The position numbers and the translations under genes are program-made. The notes beneath the pieces were generated by a model. It ran no database searches and was not told where the DNA came from. It saw only the letters and a program-made list of their open reading frames with translations. A DNA stretch of 64,000 nt from Laetiporus sulphureus 93-53 (taxonomy: Eukaryota; Basidiomycota; Agaricomycetes; Polyporales; Laetiporaceae), in contig NW_024468513.1 of NCBI RefSeq assembly GCF_001632365.1, positions 649,678 through 713,677 on the forward strand, written 5' to 3'. Numbering within the stretch: the first letter of the stretch is position 1; every line of letters starts with the position of its first letter. Shown here piece after piece: positions 22,201 through 33,453 of the stretch.

Positions 22201-25200
22201 TCACGACGGCGGTAGGGTTTCCCTCCTCAACCCAAAGCTCACGAAACGCTTGAAATCCGAAAAGACCTCTCTCTTTATCGTCTGATCCACCTTGGGTGGG
22301 ACTTCTGTGCCTGAAGCGCTCAAAGGCGGAGAGGATAGTGCAGCGAGAATGCCCTCTCCGGAGCCGGTACGTGGTAGTAAAGACACCCGGCTACCGGCAG
22401 GGCTTCCAAGCGATGTCACTTGACCTGGATCCATGTCAAGAGATGACAGGAACGATGTGCTTTCGAGGTCCGTCTTTGTACTGGTGATTGCGAGGAATGA
22501 GTCGAGGAGGTCGTTCTGTTCCGTCTTTGTGGTCCCCTTAAGATCAAGGATCTGTAATCTCTCCGAAGTCAGACGCCGTCTCACATCAAAAGAAAGTCAA
22601 TGGCATCTCCACCTTCTGGAAGTTCGTGAACGATGCATCGCCAATGAGGAGGGTGTAATTCAAGATGAAACCGTCAACAGGATCCTATAGAGGGTTCGAA
22701 TCATGCCACGAATAGTGTGGAAGGTTACAAACTCACTAAGGGAGTCACGATGACTTTCAACAGTGCTTCCAATCTCGTGGTATGTTTCGTGACGCTTCGT
22801 GTGTAACTGTCACTTTCAGGTCAAATGGGGTGTTCATGAAGAGCTTATTGGAACGCACTTTGAGGTAATTAGGGAGTCACCAGGGATCCTGAGCAAAGCT
22901 CCTTTGAGTTCTTGCAAATCGATCAGGAGTTGTTCGGCGCCAATCTCCTTCAAAGGTCGGCTTTTGACAAGTGCGTTGGTGAACTTGGCAAATAGAGCAC
23001 TATGGAACGAGAGTCACCGTATCAGTTAGTCTGATATCAATAAGCTGGGAATCCCGGCGAACCTAGAGGCCTTGTCCAGGAAGTTGCGCAGATATTTCTT
23101 TTGCTCCACAAGCGGCTTGACAGAACTGATCACTTGATCAATGGCCTTCACAAGATCATCCACGTATGCAGATTGGCCGCTGACAGATTTGACTGTGGTC
23201 CAAGCTGTCCGCGACATAGTCGCAAAAGCGGGATCGCAAGCAGCGTCCAGTTCTCTTAGCATGACCTGAATTGCGGCCGAGATGGCACTTTGAGCGAGTA
23301 AGCTTAGTCCAACAGCAGATGGTCCATTCCCGTATGCTCACCCGACAAACAGATCACTCTCCTCTTGGAACGATATCTTATCTTTGAACGCCTGGTCACT
23401 TTTCTCTTTGATGTTCTCTTCCATCTAAGAGGCGCAGAAGTATGAGGAGCATCGTCTACCGGTTAAAAGTGAAGTGCTACTTCAAGTGCGGTAGTCTGAC
23501 AGTAGTCGGCAGTATTGATGAGCGTACAAGCCCTCTTCAATTCATTCATGTCAAGCCTGCTTTCCATAGATTTCCTCGAAGACACGGCACTTGGCCTGCT
23601 CAGACGCATCAATAAAGTCTGGCGATACACGATGTAGATCCAAGACCTACTTCTTCATGCTCGCCAAGAGAACATCCTCTGAAAATTGGAATAGCCGTGA
23701 GAGTGCACGATGCATCAGGTAACGCGCCACCTACCGGCATAGATACGTAGCCATTTCTTGTACAACACGGACAAGTCATATAGAGGCTGGCCGGTGAACA
23801 ATTTGGCACATTGATCCAGAATTTGCGCATAGAAATAGAACAGTTCTGTAGAGGACGGAAGCACTAGGACGGGAGGCGTCGATTCATCCGTTGAGCTGCC
23901 GGAAGAAGCAGCTTCCAATGATGAACGCGACTTTGAGCCTCTATATTGAGCAAGCATATCTCCAAGCGCTCTGAAATAAAAGGCATTAGTGTATAGATCG
24001 GTGTGAGAGAGGTCGATGCTCAACTTGTCTTGAGCGTCAATGTACACACCCATGTGGGGTTCGAACGCAGATGAAATGGTCTTGAGCGGTCGTGAAGCCC
24101 CCGCGGGTTGCGTTTCTTTCAAGATATCCGTCACCTATGCCGACAATCAGTTATACAATTATAGCGGAGGCATTGCATGTCATGGCTGACTGGGGTGGCA
24201 TATTTGCGTCCGAGAGATGCTTCAAAATCCATGGTGTCCTGAAGGGTGTCGAGGAGTTGCTTCACAGTCAACTTTGACCCGGCCTTGGAGAGCAACGCTG
24301 TCATATCATCTCTAAAGTAGTCGTTGATCAGATGCATATCAGAGCGTCCGAATTCCATTACCTAGTAATCTCGATGAATTTGGCAGTCAAGAACCATCCA
24401 ACCCGCCATTCGGCAGGAAAGACTCTTCCTTGTTCAAGTTCGTGAGTCTGCAACAACCGTCGGAACCATGCGAACCGGCGAGAGAGATTGTCGAGCTGCC
24501 CAGCCTCGTCCGTCGCTCGGAAGATGCGGCGGTACTCTTTGAGTTCGAGAGCCACGTAACGGTCAATGAACTGATTACGGACATCTGAGCCAATCACGTC
24601 TATCACCAGGCATGCATCTGCAATGACTGATGGCTTAATGGGTTTGGTCGGGTCTTGAGTATAGCTTTAGGCCTTCATATGAGCAGTAGCGAATAAATTG
24701 AGACGACATGCTTAACGTACAAGCGCTCCCAATCTGCATCTATTTTCGTACGCAACTCGCCCTGTATTTCTTGAATTCGTCGCCAAGTCTGAGAGATTCG
24801 ATGAATTGACATGTAAGGCTTGAATGACGCGCAGATCTGTTTGACAGCCTGCAGATCGTTGCTCAGGTTTAACAGGAGATTGGCAGTGATTTCAACTCAC
24901 AGCCAGCGTTTGTATGATATCATGATACCGCTTGTCTCTGACCTGGTCCTCGAGCTGACTCAGGGCATTGACTTTCACGGTTTCAGAATCGTCGTCTTCG
25001 GTCACGATAAAATGGTCATACCAAGCATCTGCAGCCTCTTTAATGTGGTCATGCTCAGGATAAGGTTTTTCTTCGCCAAGTCCAACACCTGGATCTCCTT
25101 GGTGATATTCCGCACGACAGCCTCTGACTCTGTGGCCTTCTCCCGGATACGAGACATTTGTCCCAGCAGCTCCTACATTTGTGATCAGACTTGCAAATAA

Positions 25201-25641
25201 TAGACGCGTAGTAGGACGCTTATAATACACACAGAAATCATTTCTTGAATCGCTTGCATGCGACTTGGATCCTGTTCACGTCTCAACTCCTCCTTCAGTG
25301 CCTCGATCTCATTTCGCAACGCCCGTTCATTCTCGGATAGACGAGCCTGCGCAGACTCAAGCTGACCAAGCGAAGCCTCTATTGATGAACGTTTATTCGA
25401 CAAGTTGAGCTTAACAACTGTATTGTGCATCCGCACAGTCTCCGCACATACCGTCTGGAAAGTAATCATTGAGCAACTGAACCGGATTGAAATCAACCTT
25501 CAGGTTGTCCAGGGGATCCGATGTTTGGCCTGGTCTAATCTCGAGGATTCGCTCCATCGACAGGATTAACTCGGTCGGCAGCTCATCCTGCCGTACTAGC
25601 ACGGACGAAGCGGATGAGATGTGGCCCGTGTCCACCGCCAT
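22201..25641 (-). CDS. VPS53: Vacuolar protein sorting protein 53 (GARP/EARP complex)
   Basis: Subunit of the GARP tethering complex at the trans-Golgi network, which captures endosome-derived vesicles. The N-terminal region reads DPLDNLKVDFNPVQLLNDYF, the Vps53 opening, followed by a coiled coil (SSIEASLGQLESAQARLSEN; ALRNEIEALKEELRREQDP). The middle region contains ARRFAWFRRLL-like helices and TLQDTMDFEASLGRKYA. The conserved block ISSAFEPHMGVYIDAQDKL is the most diagnostic segment. The C-terminal half is helical (LYTNAFYFRALGDMLAQYRG; LVKAIDQVISSVKPLVEQKK) and ends in a Ser-rich tail. At least nine exons span 3.4 kb. The start at 25641 (MAVDTGHISS) is tentative; another in-frame Met lies 18 bases upstream and a further 5' exon cannot be excluded. 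Confidence 0.85.
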
Positions 25642-25880
25642 AGCTCTTGCGCAGATCAAGATAACTGCCTCAGCGTCGGAAGACCTGTCTGAACCGTATA
25701 GGATGCTGTGCTGCCTTTATGGAACTGCACAATTAGCTAGTTGTCTGAGGTGTCGGCGGATGATGGCGGTTAGCTGAGAGCGCTCATAGTAAGCGCTCGC
25801 TTCCTTTTCGAGTCAATCAGTGCCTCTGTTCTCTGTTCAAAACGTCGGAGAGGCTCTACGTTCGCAGTTCATGTACATTG

Positions 25881-27655
25881 ATGCTCGGTCCGCCACCGTC
25901 CGCAGCTGGGCCATCCCAGCGCTCTCAACGTTCCCCTCAAAGCACCGCGCGGAAACAGGAGGATCCTGAGCGTCCAGAGAGTGCTCCGCAACTAGGGCAG
26001 CCATCGATTCACTTTCCGGAGCCACCGCAGAAACCCACATACGCGAGCGCCGCGCAGTTGCAGCCCGCATACGTGCACAATCATAATGCTACAGCAAACT
26101 CCTCTTACCAATATTACAATTATCCTCTGCAGCCTACTGTCGGCTGGGGCAATGCGTGGCCAATGAATGCATATGCTTTCCCAGCAGGGTACCACTACTC
26201 TTTCCCTCAGGCACAATATTCCCCGCAGGATGGCCATAACAAGTCCGCTGTGACTACGGGCACAGCAGACGCTGAATTACTACGGGACAAACGCTCGCCT
26301 TCCCCTTCACTCGCACCTCAGACGTTTCATCGACATTGGGATTCAATATTCAAGTCATTTTTTGCTTCTGTGGGCCTTTCGCAAGCTTTACGTGGGTTTG
26401 AAGCCGACATGGTGATCATGAATCCAGAATGGGAGCGGGAAAATATTCCGAAAGCTCTCGATGAACTCAGATGCAACTTAACGGTAGGATTCCCCTCATG
26501 TTCTAATTTTGATGTTTTTGACACCCTGTTCGCCTCCGTCACAAAGAAGCTAGCCGCGAACGATGCCAGTAAGGTGGATAATACCTCAAACTCGGTTGAG
26601 CCGCAAGAGCAGGCGTTGGACACCCGCAAGCTTGGTTATGCGCACTTCGCGCAGGGCGTAGAACATCGTTCGCAGGAGTCAGTAAGTCATTTTCCCATGA
26701 TCCTCAACAGGTTCTTGATGTATCGACATAGATAACGAAATCAATCTCTCGTTTTCTTGCTCAAAGTCGTGGCCGTAATGATGTCTCCAACCGCAGCGAG
26801 TTCTTGAATTCGATTGCGGAAAAAAGACGCCGATTAAATGAAGGAGGCGATTTCAGCGTTGGAATATCTTCCTGTGCCCGCACAGATGCGAAGACACAGG
26901 ACCGGGAAATCCAAATGAAATATGACATCGCAAAGAACGAGGATGGTCCTCTCCGTAGAACTGTCCAGAACGCCTCTGCCGGAAAACAAGCTGACTCAGG
27001 ACAACCACATAGGAATTCGGTTGCGGACTCTGACAATCGCTCGTTTTTCCCTGATCGGTTTCATGGGTTGGACGAACGCTTGCGCAATATCGAGTCTCAT
27101 TTAGCGGTTCGCTACGGTAATGATTCTGCCGCGTGATAGAATGTAACATCTGACATCCCAACGTCGCAGTGCCATCCTCTCCTAGGTCAATGCTAGACCG
27201 ATTGAAATATTTGGAAGATCACATCGTACAGCTGGAGCGCGATTATCCACCATGGGCTGCTTTGCACTTCAATCAGCCTCGTCGTGGCGTACGTCTTCCC
27301 GTTACAGCTTCTTTAATAGTGTAAAATCTCAAGCTGATTCCTTACCTCCCGACAGTGGCCACCTCCACCTCGTCCCACACCCATCGTTGTTCCTTCACAC
27401 CTTGCATCGGTCTCCGTTCAAGATGGCCAGGCACGGTCATCCTTATGGAACATAGATTCGCAAGAAGCTCATCCTCAGGCGTCCACATCGCAGTCCATGC
27501 CTTCGTCAGCCAATGAAAATGCCGACACGAACCCCGCAAAAGGAAAGGGGAGATCAACGCGCAACGCATCGAGCTTGCATAAGGCAGTCATGGAGAAATT
27601 AGAGGTGCAGAAAGCCATGCATGATTTTATCACGGGATCCGGTACTGCAGAGTAA
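25881..27655 (+). CDS. Conserved fungal protein, possibly MBIP-like
   Basis: Predicted protein of roughly 500 residues. The N terminus is Pro/Gln/Ser-rich and disordered (MLGPPPSAAGPSQRSQ), followed by a Tyr/Pro-rich stretch, then a helical domain HWDSIFKSFFASVGLSQALR. After an intron comes a basic segment LNSIAEKRRRLNEGG. The C-terminal part is the best conserved-looking: MLDRLKYLEDHIVQLERDYP, then PPWAALHFNQPRRGWPPPP and PIVVPSHL, a pattern I associate with proteins annotated as MAP3K12-binding inhibitory protein (MBIP) in fungi. In animals MBIP is part of the ATAC acetyltransferase complex. The assignment is from memory and moderate at best. The gene runs away from VPS53 with about 240 bases between their starts. 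Confidence 0.6.
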
Positions 27656-28071
27656 AGGCTGTGATCAGGGCTGAGACAGTATGCAGCCTACAGTCGTCGG
27701 AGTTCTACGTAGCTCTTCTGTTACAAATCCTCGGTGATAAGTTGAATCATGTAGAGCGCTTTCTTACAAATCACTAAGTGGGATCCTAGGGCATATTTCG
27801 TGCATGGCAATGTCATTATCACTCTCGAGTTATCCCGCACACATGGCAATATTTGCACTGAAGACGCTGCAATGATGCAGTTTGAGAAAGGAATGAAGCC
27901 GTTTTCATGGTTTCTGATGTGATCTGTGATCAAGGGACCAAGGGAGTCCGGGACCTTCCTTATTTGTAATTTGTAGCACGTGAGCAGCCGCTGAGATCGA
28001 TTGGCCAGTGTGTCGCGGCACCTCAAGCCGGACTGCTCTTGCCACCGTTCGTCCATCTGCTCTTGCACGAC
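27656..28071. other. Intergenic region before ATG3
   Basis: About 415 bases between a stop codon and the next start on the same strand. It should hold a terminator and the ATG3 promoter. No coding or RNA feature was seen. Confidence 0.5.
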
Positions 28072-29540
28072 ATGCACGCCATCCAAGTACGTGAGCTGCT
28101 GTCCAAGACGAGATCTGATGACTTACATGCTCGATTCCAGTCGCAAGTCTTCGCGCTACGCGAATACCTAAGTCCTGTAAGCCACTGGTTCCAGTCCGTC
28201 GAGAGATAGCCTTGACGCGATATACAGGTTCTGAAGGAGAGCAAGTTCAAGGAGCATGGTCGCATAACACCAGGTGTGCCATTAATTGATCATAGTCCCT
28301 GTGTTGGTACTGAAGCGCCGCGATTAGAGGAATTCGTTGCTGCTGGTGACTTCTTGACATATAAGTTCCCGGTCTGGTCATGGTCCGTCGCGTCTCCGCG
28401 AGCGAATGATGCTATAGCTGATATCACACAGGGAGAAGGGTGACGCATCGAAGGCACGCGACTACCTACCAGCCGATAAGCAGTACCTCGTAACCCGCGG
28501 AGTCGCCTGCCTCCGGCGCGCCACCGCCTTGGCTTATACCGACGCAGACGAGGACGCAGAACGGCTGCTCTCCTTCGGAGAGCTGTCTTCCACGGGCGAT
28601 GAGACGGATGAATGGGTGGAGACACATGCCGGTCGAGCCGCGAGACATGATGCGGCCAACGCGACGGACATTGAAGACATCCCTGACGCTGACGAGCTCT
28701 CAGGCGCGGACGGTATGACCAACGCCATGGGAAACATGTCCCTGTCTGCGGAGGAGGTGCCCAACATCAATGAGATCCCGGATATGGATGACATCCCGGA
28801 CATGGAGGAGGAGGACTTGGAAGCAGGAGACGATGAGGCGACAGCTGCGCCGAAAGCCGCTGCTCCGGTGGCAAGATTGACCGAGGCAAGGTGCGTTGTA
28901 TACCATCTATTCTACCTCTATGTCCTTACATGTCCCGATATAGTGAAGTTGAGGTAGCGAAGGACAACTTGCTCCAAGTGAGAACATACGATGTCATGAT
29001 CACATATGATAAATACTACCAGACACCACGGATCTGGCTGATTGGCTACGACGAGGTAGGCGATGATATGTGCGCACATATCGTATTATCGGTGGATCGC
29101 TCATCTCCCTGGCCGAGCAGAACCGCACGCCCTTGACGCCTTCGCAGATATTCCAAGATGTCTCCGCAGACCACGCGTTCAAGACCGTCACCATCGAGGC
29201 CTTCCCGCATTCGACGAGCCTGCAGGCGGCGTCCGTGCACCCGTGCAAGCATGCGAGCGTGATGAAGAAGGTCATCGAGCGCATGAACGCAGGCGTGATA
29301 GAGGAGCAGCAGGCGCAGCGCAAGGGCTCTACGTCCGGAGCCGCGTCGCCGAAGGACAAGCAGAAGAGGTGGCTCTTCCGGCGTGCGAGCGGGATCGGGA
29401 AGGAGGAGAAAACGATGGGCACACCGGTTGCAGAGGACGACGTCGAGGGCATGCGGGTCGACTTCTACCTTGTTGTGTTCCTCAAGTTCATCGCATCTAT
29501 CGTACCGACGATCGAGGTCGACTCGACGACGGCGTTCTAA
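28072..29540 (+). CDS. ATG3: Autophagy E2-like conjugating enzyme Atg3
   Basis: E2-like enzyme that transfers Atg8 to phosphatidylethanolamine during autophagosome growth. The start is built from short exons: 28072-28086 encodes MHAIQ, the next [12 protein letters not shown], the next [15 protein letters not shown]. The family motifs [19 protein letters not shown] and [17 protein letters not shown] follow. A flexible acidic region ([30 protein letters not shown]) corresponds to the Atg7-binding loop. The E2 core has [20 protein letters not shown], then [17 protein letters not shown] and the catalytic cysteine motif [14 protein letters not shown]. The C terminus is [19 protein letters not shown], as in all Atg3 proteins. 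A hydrophilic insertion of about 45 residues sits after the catalytic loop. One donor (GTCCGT after FPVWS) is weak but restores the invariant Trp. Confidence 0.95.
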
Positions 29541-29882
29541 GTGTACAATGATTAAGGATCTCGGTGGAATAGCTCGGCGGACTGTTTATTGGAGGTATAG
29601 ATTCAATCAAAGATACCTGAGCTTAGGAACACATGCTTGCCTCCTCAGATATGTGTACATTTATGTGTATCATTTGTTGGGCTGGAATACAATTGGTGTG
29701 TACATACCTAATTCGTATGATCATCGCATGCAGTCGCAGCGTCATAGTCTAGGTACCAACACAGCATCAACTGGCATGGAAAAGACCGGATTGGTATATC
29801 AGACTCTGCGGCTGTAGTAAATCCAGAAAACATCAAGCATCCCGTAGATATCACGACCCAGAAAGCAGAGAGGCCTGCAAGA
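29541..29882. other. Convergent 3' flank, ATG3 / LYAR
   Basis: About 340 bases between two convergent stops. Only AT-richer 3' untranslated-type sequence is visible. Confidence 0.5.
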
Positions 29883-31403
29883 TCATGCCTTCGTCTTCTT
29901 CGACTTGTTTTTCTTCTGCTTACCCTCCTTCTCCTTCTTCTCAGCCTTGCCCGCTGCTTCTTCCTTCTCCTTGCCTTTGTGAGAGGACCCGCCCTCCTCA
30001 GCCCCTACCGCATCGCTCTTTCTCCGCTTCTTCTTCTCCTTGCCCTCTTTCTCCTGGGCTAACTCCTCCACCGTGCCCTTGTCCCTCTTCCGCTTCTTTA
30101 CTTCGGCTGCCTCAACAGCCGTCGCCTCCGCCGACTGCGCCTCGGCAGCGTCCTTTTCTTTCTTGTGCTTCTCGCTTTTCTTGCCCTCTGCTTCCGTCTT
30201 CGCCGGTGCCTGACTCTCGTCCTGCGCTTTTGCGGACTCCTTGCCCTTCTTGACCTTCTTCGGCGGCTTCTCCGCGTCAGCGTCAGGTGCCACCGCAGGT
30301 TGAGAGTCTATCACATCGTCCTTGCCTTTCTTCGACTTTTTCTCTTTCTTTCCTTTCTTGTCTTTCTCTGCCGAATGCTCACTGTCCACCTTTTCTGCTG
30401 AGTCTGCTTGTGGAGGTGTGGAGATCGATGTGGAGGCGATCGGCTTCTCCGCTGCTGCTTCAGCGGACTTCTTCTCCTTCTTCGCTTTCTTGTCCTTCTT
30501 TTCTTTCTTCGTTACCTCCTCGGCTCGAACAATCTCCAGTGCAGGTGCAGCGTCCTTGTCCGTCTTCGCCTTCTTCTTCTTTGGCTCGTCATTCATCTCT
30601 GCCGCCTGCCCCACGCAGTCAGCATGGACGAGACAAGCTCGATCCGAGACCACACACCTGTCCCGATGGTCCATCCTCTGCAACATCCGACCAGCGCTTC
30701 TTCTTGTCCTTGCTTGAGTCCTGCGGCGAGGCAGCACTCGCGCTTGCCGTGTTCCCATCACCATTGGCATGTGCACCACTTGTCGTGGGCTCGGGCACTG
30801 GAGACGTGACGCGCGACATCCGCGCAGGGGTGCCCAGGGGAGTGACGTTAGCGCCAGTTGCTTCATAGCGTGTAGGACCCCTGCTCCAACTGGGGTCCCC
30901 TGGGCCGCTGTTGCGAGCCCAGGACTGATACGTACCCGTTGACGCATTCTGTCGCCCATTTGCATTGCCGCGGGCGTCGTTCCCGTTGTTTCGGGGACCG
31001 TTGCTCTGCTGCTGAGGAGGGATGAGATTGCGTGAGTGATCGTTTCTGTTGTGAGATAGAATGGGGACGTACGCCTTTTGGACCCTTGTAAAGGCCTTTT
31101 TGATACTTTTCAGCTTCGCTGATGCACTTTGTGTGCCCCTTGTACTCAGCGGGCGAGTGGAAGGTGGTGCTACAGTCAATGCATGAGAAGGACGCGTGGC
31201 AGGACGCGTAATGCTTGTCTAGTTTCGGCTTTTTCACGGTGTCGCTGCAGGCTGAACGTCGACAGGCCGTTATGAGGTGCTGGATCGTCTGACCGCAAAG
31301 TATTCGTACTGTGAACTCTTACCTTCGCATCTGGGTGTAGCCAGTATCGTTCAATACGCTCGCCTTTGCAAACGCAATTCATCACTCACTGGAATGACAC
31401 CAT
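29883..31403 (-). CDS. LYAR-type C2HC zinc-finger nucleolar protein
   Basis: Nucleolar zinc-finger protein of the LYAR family, associated with pre-rRNA processing and growth. The joined start reads MVSFQCEACSDTVKKPKLD, then HYASCHASFSCIDCSTTF and the diagnostic HTKCISEAEKYQKGLYKGP. The first finger is assembled from a 14-nt exon 1 (31390-31403), an 8-nt exon 2 (31323-31330, supplying Gln/Cys/Glu) and exon 3 starting in the following Ala codon. A middle segment is Asn/Gly/Ser-rich. After one more intron comes a very long Lys/Glu-rich tail (KKEKKDKKAKKEKK; KKRKRDKGTVEEL) ending KKNKSKKTKA, typical of nucleolar localisation and rRNA binding. Without the 8-nt exon the zinc ligands are lost, so the small exon is strongly supported. 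Confidence 0.9.
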
Positions 31404-31938
31404 TCTTTTCGAGTCTAGCAAGTACACCAGAAGGACGAGGACGAAGCCTAGGACGGTGAGAGAAATAAAACGAAAGAGGAAATCAAAGTGCCGTACCGCC
31501 AGCCAATCGCTGCGCGCAGACCGAAATTTTCAGCACGTGACCGCATCACGCGCGTCGGATAAGGTGACGACGCGTGTGATCTCGAGCTTTCTCGAATTGC
31601 GCTGGACCGCAAGCAGCGACTCTTCGCTCATGGCTGCAGCAAGCTGGGCCCATCGGAGCGACACATCGCGATTGCACGGATATGTTCGGGGCAGCATGAC
31701 GGCATCCCAGAATGACATAGCAGCGTGACAAATGCTCATGCACGGTCATGTGATCGTGACAGTACACTCGAGAATATCACAATCCCTGGTCTTCGATTGG
31801 CTGCTACCCCACATCACATGCTGTTAGCCGATCAAATATGGATCATTTGCTAAGCGAGAGATAGACGCCCGAGAAAGGCCAAATGCGAGCGCGGCGGCCT
31901 CCTCCCACACACGCACACGCCCACGCCCCTCTCCCACC
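31404..31938. promoter_or_regulatory. Divergent promoter region LYAR / CCP1
   Basis: 535 bases separate the start codons of two divergent genes. CT-rich sequence just upstream of ATG 31939 (around 31911-31935, CCTCCCACACACG type) resembles the pyrimidine tracts common at fungal transcription starts. No TATA box was identified. Confidence 0.45.
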
Positions 31939-33453
31939 ATGTCGTTCGCAGTCGTCCGAGCAGCCCTTCGCAGGGCCCCCGTCAATGCTGCGAGGGCACC
32001 TCGCGCCTTCCGTAATCCCGCCTTCAGGAGGTATTCAACCGAGGCAGCGCCGAAGAAGTCGAATGCTGCTTTATTCGCAGGCCTAGCAGCACTCACTGCG
32101 GCCGGAGGCATTGGCTACTATGTATACGCGTCCGAATCGAACACCGCCAAGGAGGCGGGCACTGCGATCAAGTCAGGCGTGCAGTCCGCGAAGGCTGCTA
32201 CTAAGCTTGTGCCTACAAAGGAAGACTACCAGAAGGTCAGGAGCTGCATCATGATCGCTGCAGCATCCCGTGACTGACACGACTGAATTGCGAAGGTGTA
32301 CAACAGAATCGCCGAGGTAATGGACGAGGCTGCCGACATCGACTACGACGGTGCGTGAGAACGTCACCGTTCGTGGGGTCCTTCCTAGACTCACGCTCAC
32401 GATGCAGATGGCTCCTACGGTCCTGTGCTTCTCCGTCTTGCCTGGCACTGCTCGGGAACCTACGATAAGGCAACTAATACTGGCGGCAGGTTAGTAGCAT
32501 GTTGAATTCGCCATAGAGTGGGTGTTGACGCGTCCTTGCAGCAACTATGCGACGATGCGTTTCGCACCGGAATCGCTGCATAGTGCAAACGCTGGCTTGC
32601 AGGTCGCTCGTGCTGTCCAGGAAAAGATCCATCAGGAGTTCCCTTGGATCTCGTACGGTGATTTGTGGACTCTTGGCGGCGTGTGCGCGATCCAGGAGAT
32701 GGGCGGCCCAAAGATCCCATGGAGACCAGGCAGAATCGATGGTTTTGCAGAACAGGCTACTCCCGACGGTCGTCTCCCTGATGGTGCAAAGGGCGCTGAC
32801 CACCTCCGGAACGTAAGTGCCAGTCGCCGAGTCGCCTAATTGCAGCCCGTTGAACATCTTGCGTCTCTAGATCTTCCACCGCATGGGGTTCGTTCCGTCC
32901 TCTCAATTTGCATGGTCGCCGAGCACTGATGGTAGTATAGCTTCAACGACCAGGAAATCGTAGCTCTTTCTGGTGCACATGCCCTCGGCCGTTGCCACCG
33001 CGACCGCTCCGGATTCGACGGCCCCTGGACGTTCTCGCCGGTCACAGTCAGTAACGAGTACTTCCGCCTTCTGCTCGAAGAGAAGTGGGTCTGGAGGAAG
33101 TGGGACGGCCCCAAGCAGCTCGCAGACAAGACCACCGGCACGCTGATGATGTTGCCGTATGTTTGCTCTTCTTATTCTCGAGCGAGCGTTAGTTACGAAG
33201 ATCGGCTGTTAGCTCGGATTACGCACTCGTCCAGGACAAGACGTTCAAGAAGTACGTCCAGGCGTATGCCAAGGACCAGGACTTGTGGTTCAAGGAGTGC
33301 GTCCCCTTTGCTGCCTTGTGCGTGTGAACCAGGATGCTGACGACCGCTGTCAGCTTCGCCAATGCTGTGTCCCACCTGTTCGAGCTCGGGGTCCCCACCT
33401 CGCAGTTCGTCGCGTCGGAGCCCTGGATCATGAAGAACACCGACGAGAAGTAG
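31939..33453 (+). CDS. CCP1: Cytochrome c peroxidase, mitochondrial
   Basis: Class I haem peroxidase of the mitochondrial intermembrane space that reduces hydrogen peroxide with electrons from cytochrome c. The N terminus is a basic presequence ([20 protein letters not shown]) followed by a hydrophobic segment ([19 protein letters not shown]), the bipartite signal expected for intermembrane-space sorting. The distal site [14 protein letters not shown] gives the catalytic Arg, Trp and His. [12 protein letters not shown] contains the proximal haem-ligand His; the Trp of [10 protein letters not shown] corresponds to the radical-bearing Trp191 of yeast CCP, and the Asp of [10 protein letters not shown] to its Asp235 partner. 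The C terminus is [10 protein letters not shown]. About seven exons. All key residues are present, so it should be active. Confidence 0.95.

Noticed and set aside
22690..22705. GGTTCGAATC as a tRNA B box
   Set aside because: No A box or cloverleaf within range, and it lies inside an intron region of VPS53.
29885..30868. Plus-strand frames opposite LYAR
   Set aside because: Phe/Leu/Ser/Cys-rich shadows of the Lys/Glu-rich tail coded on the minus strand.
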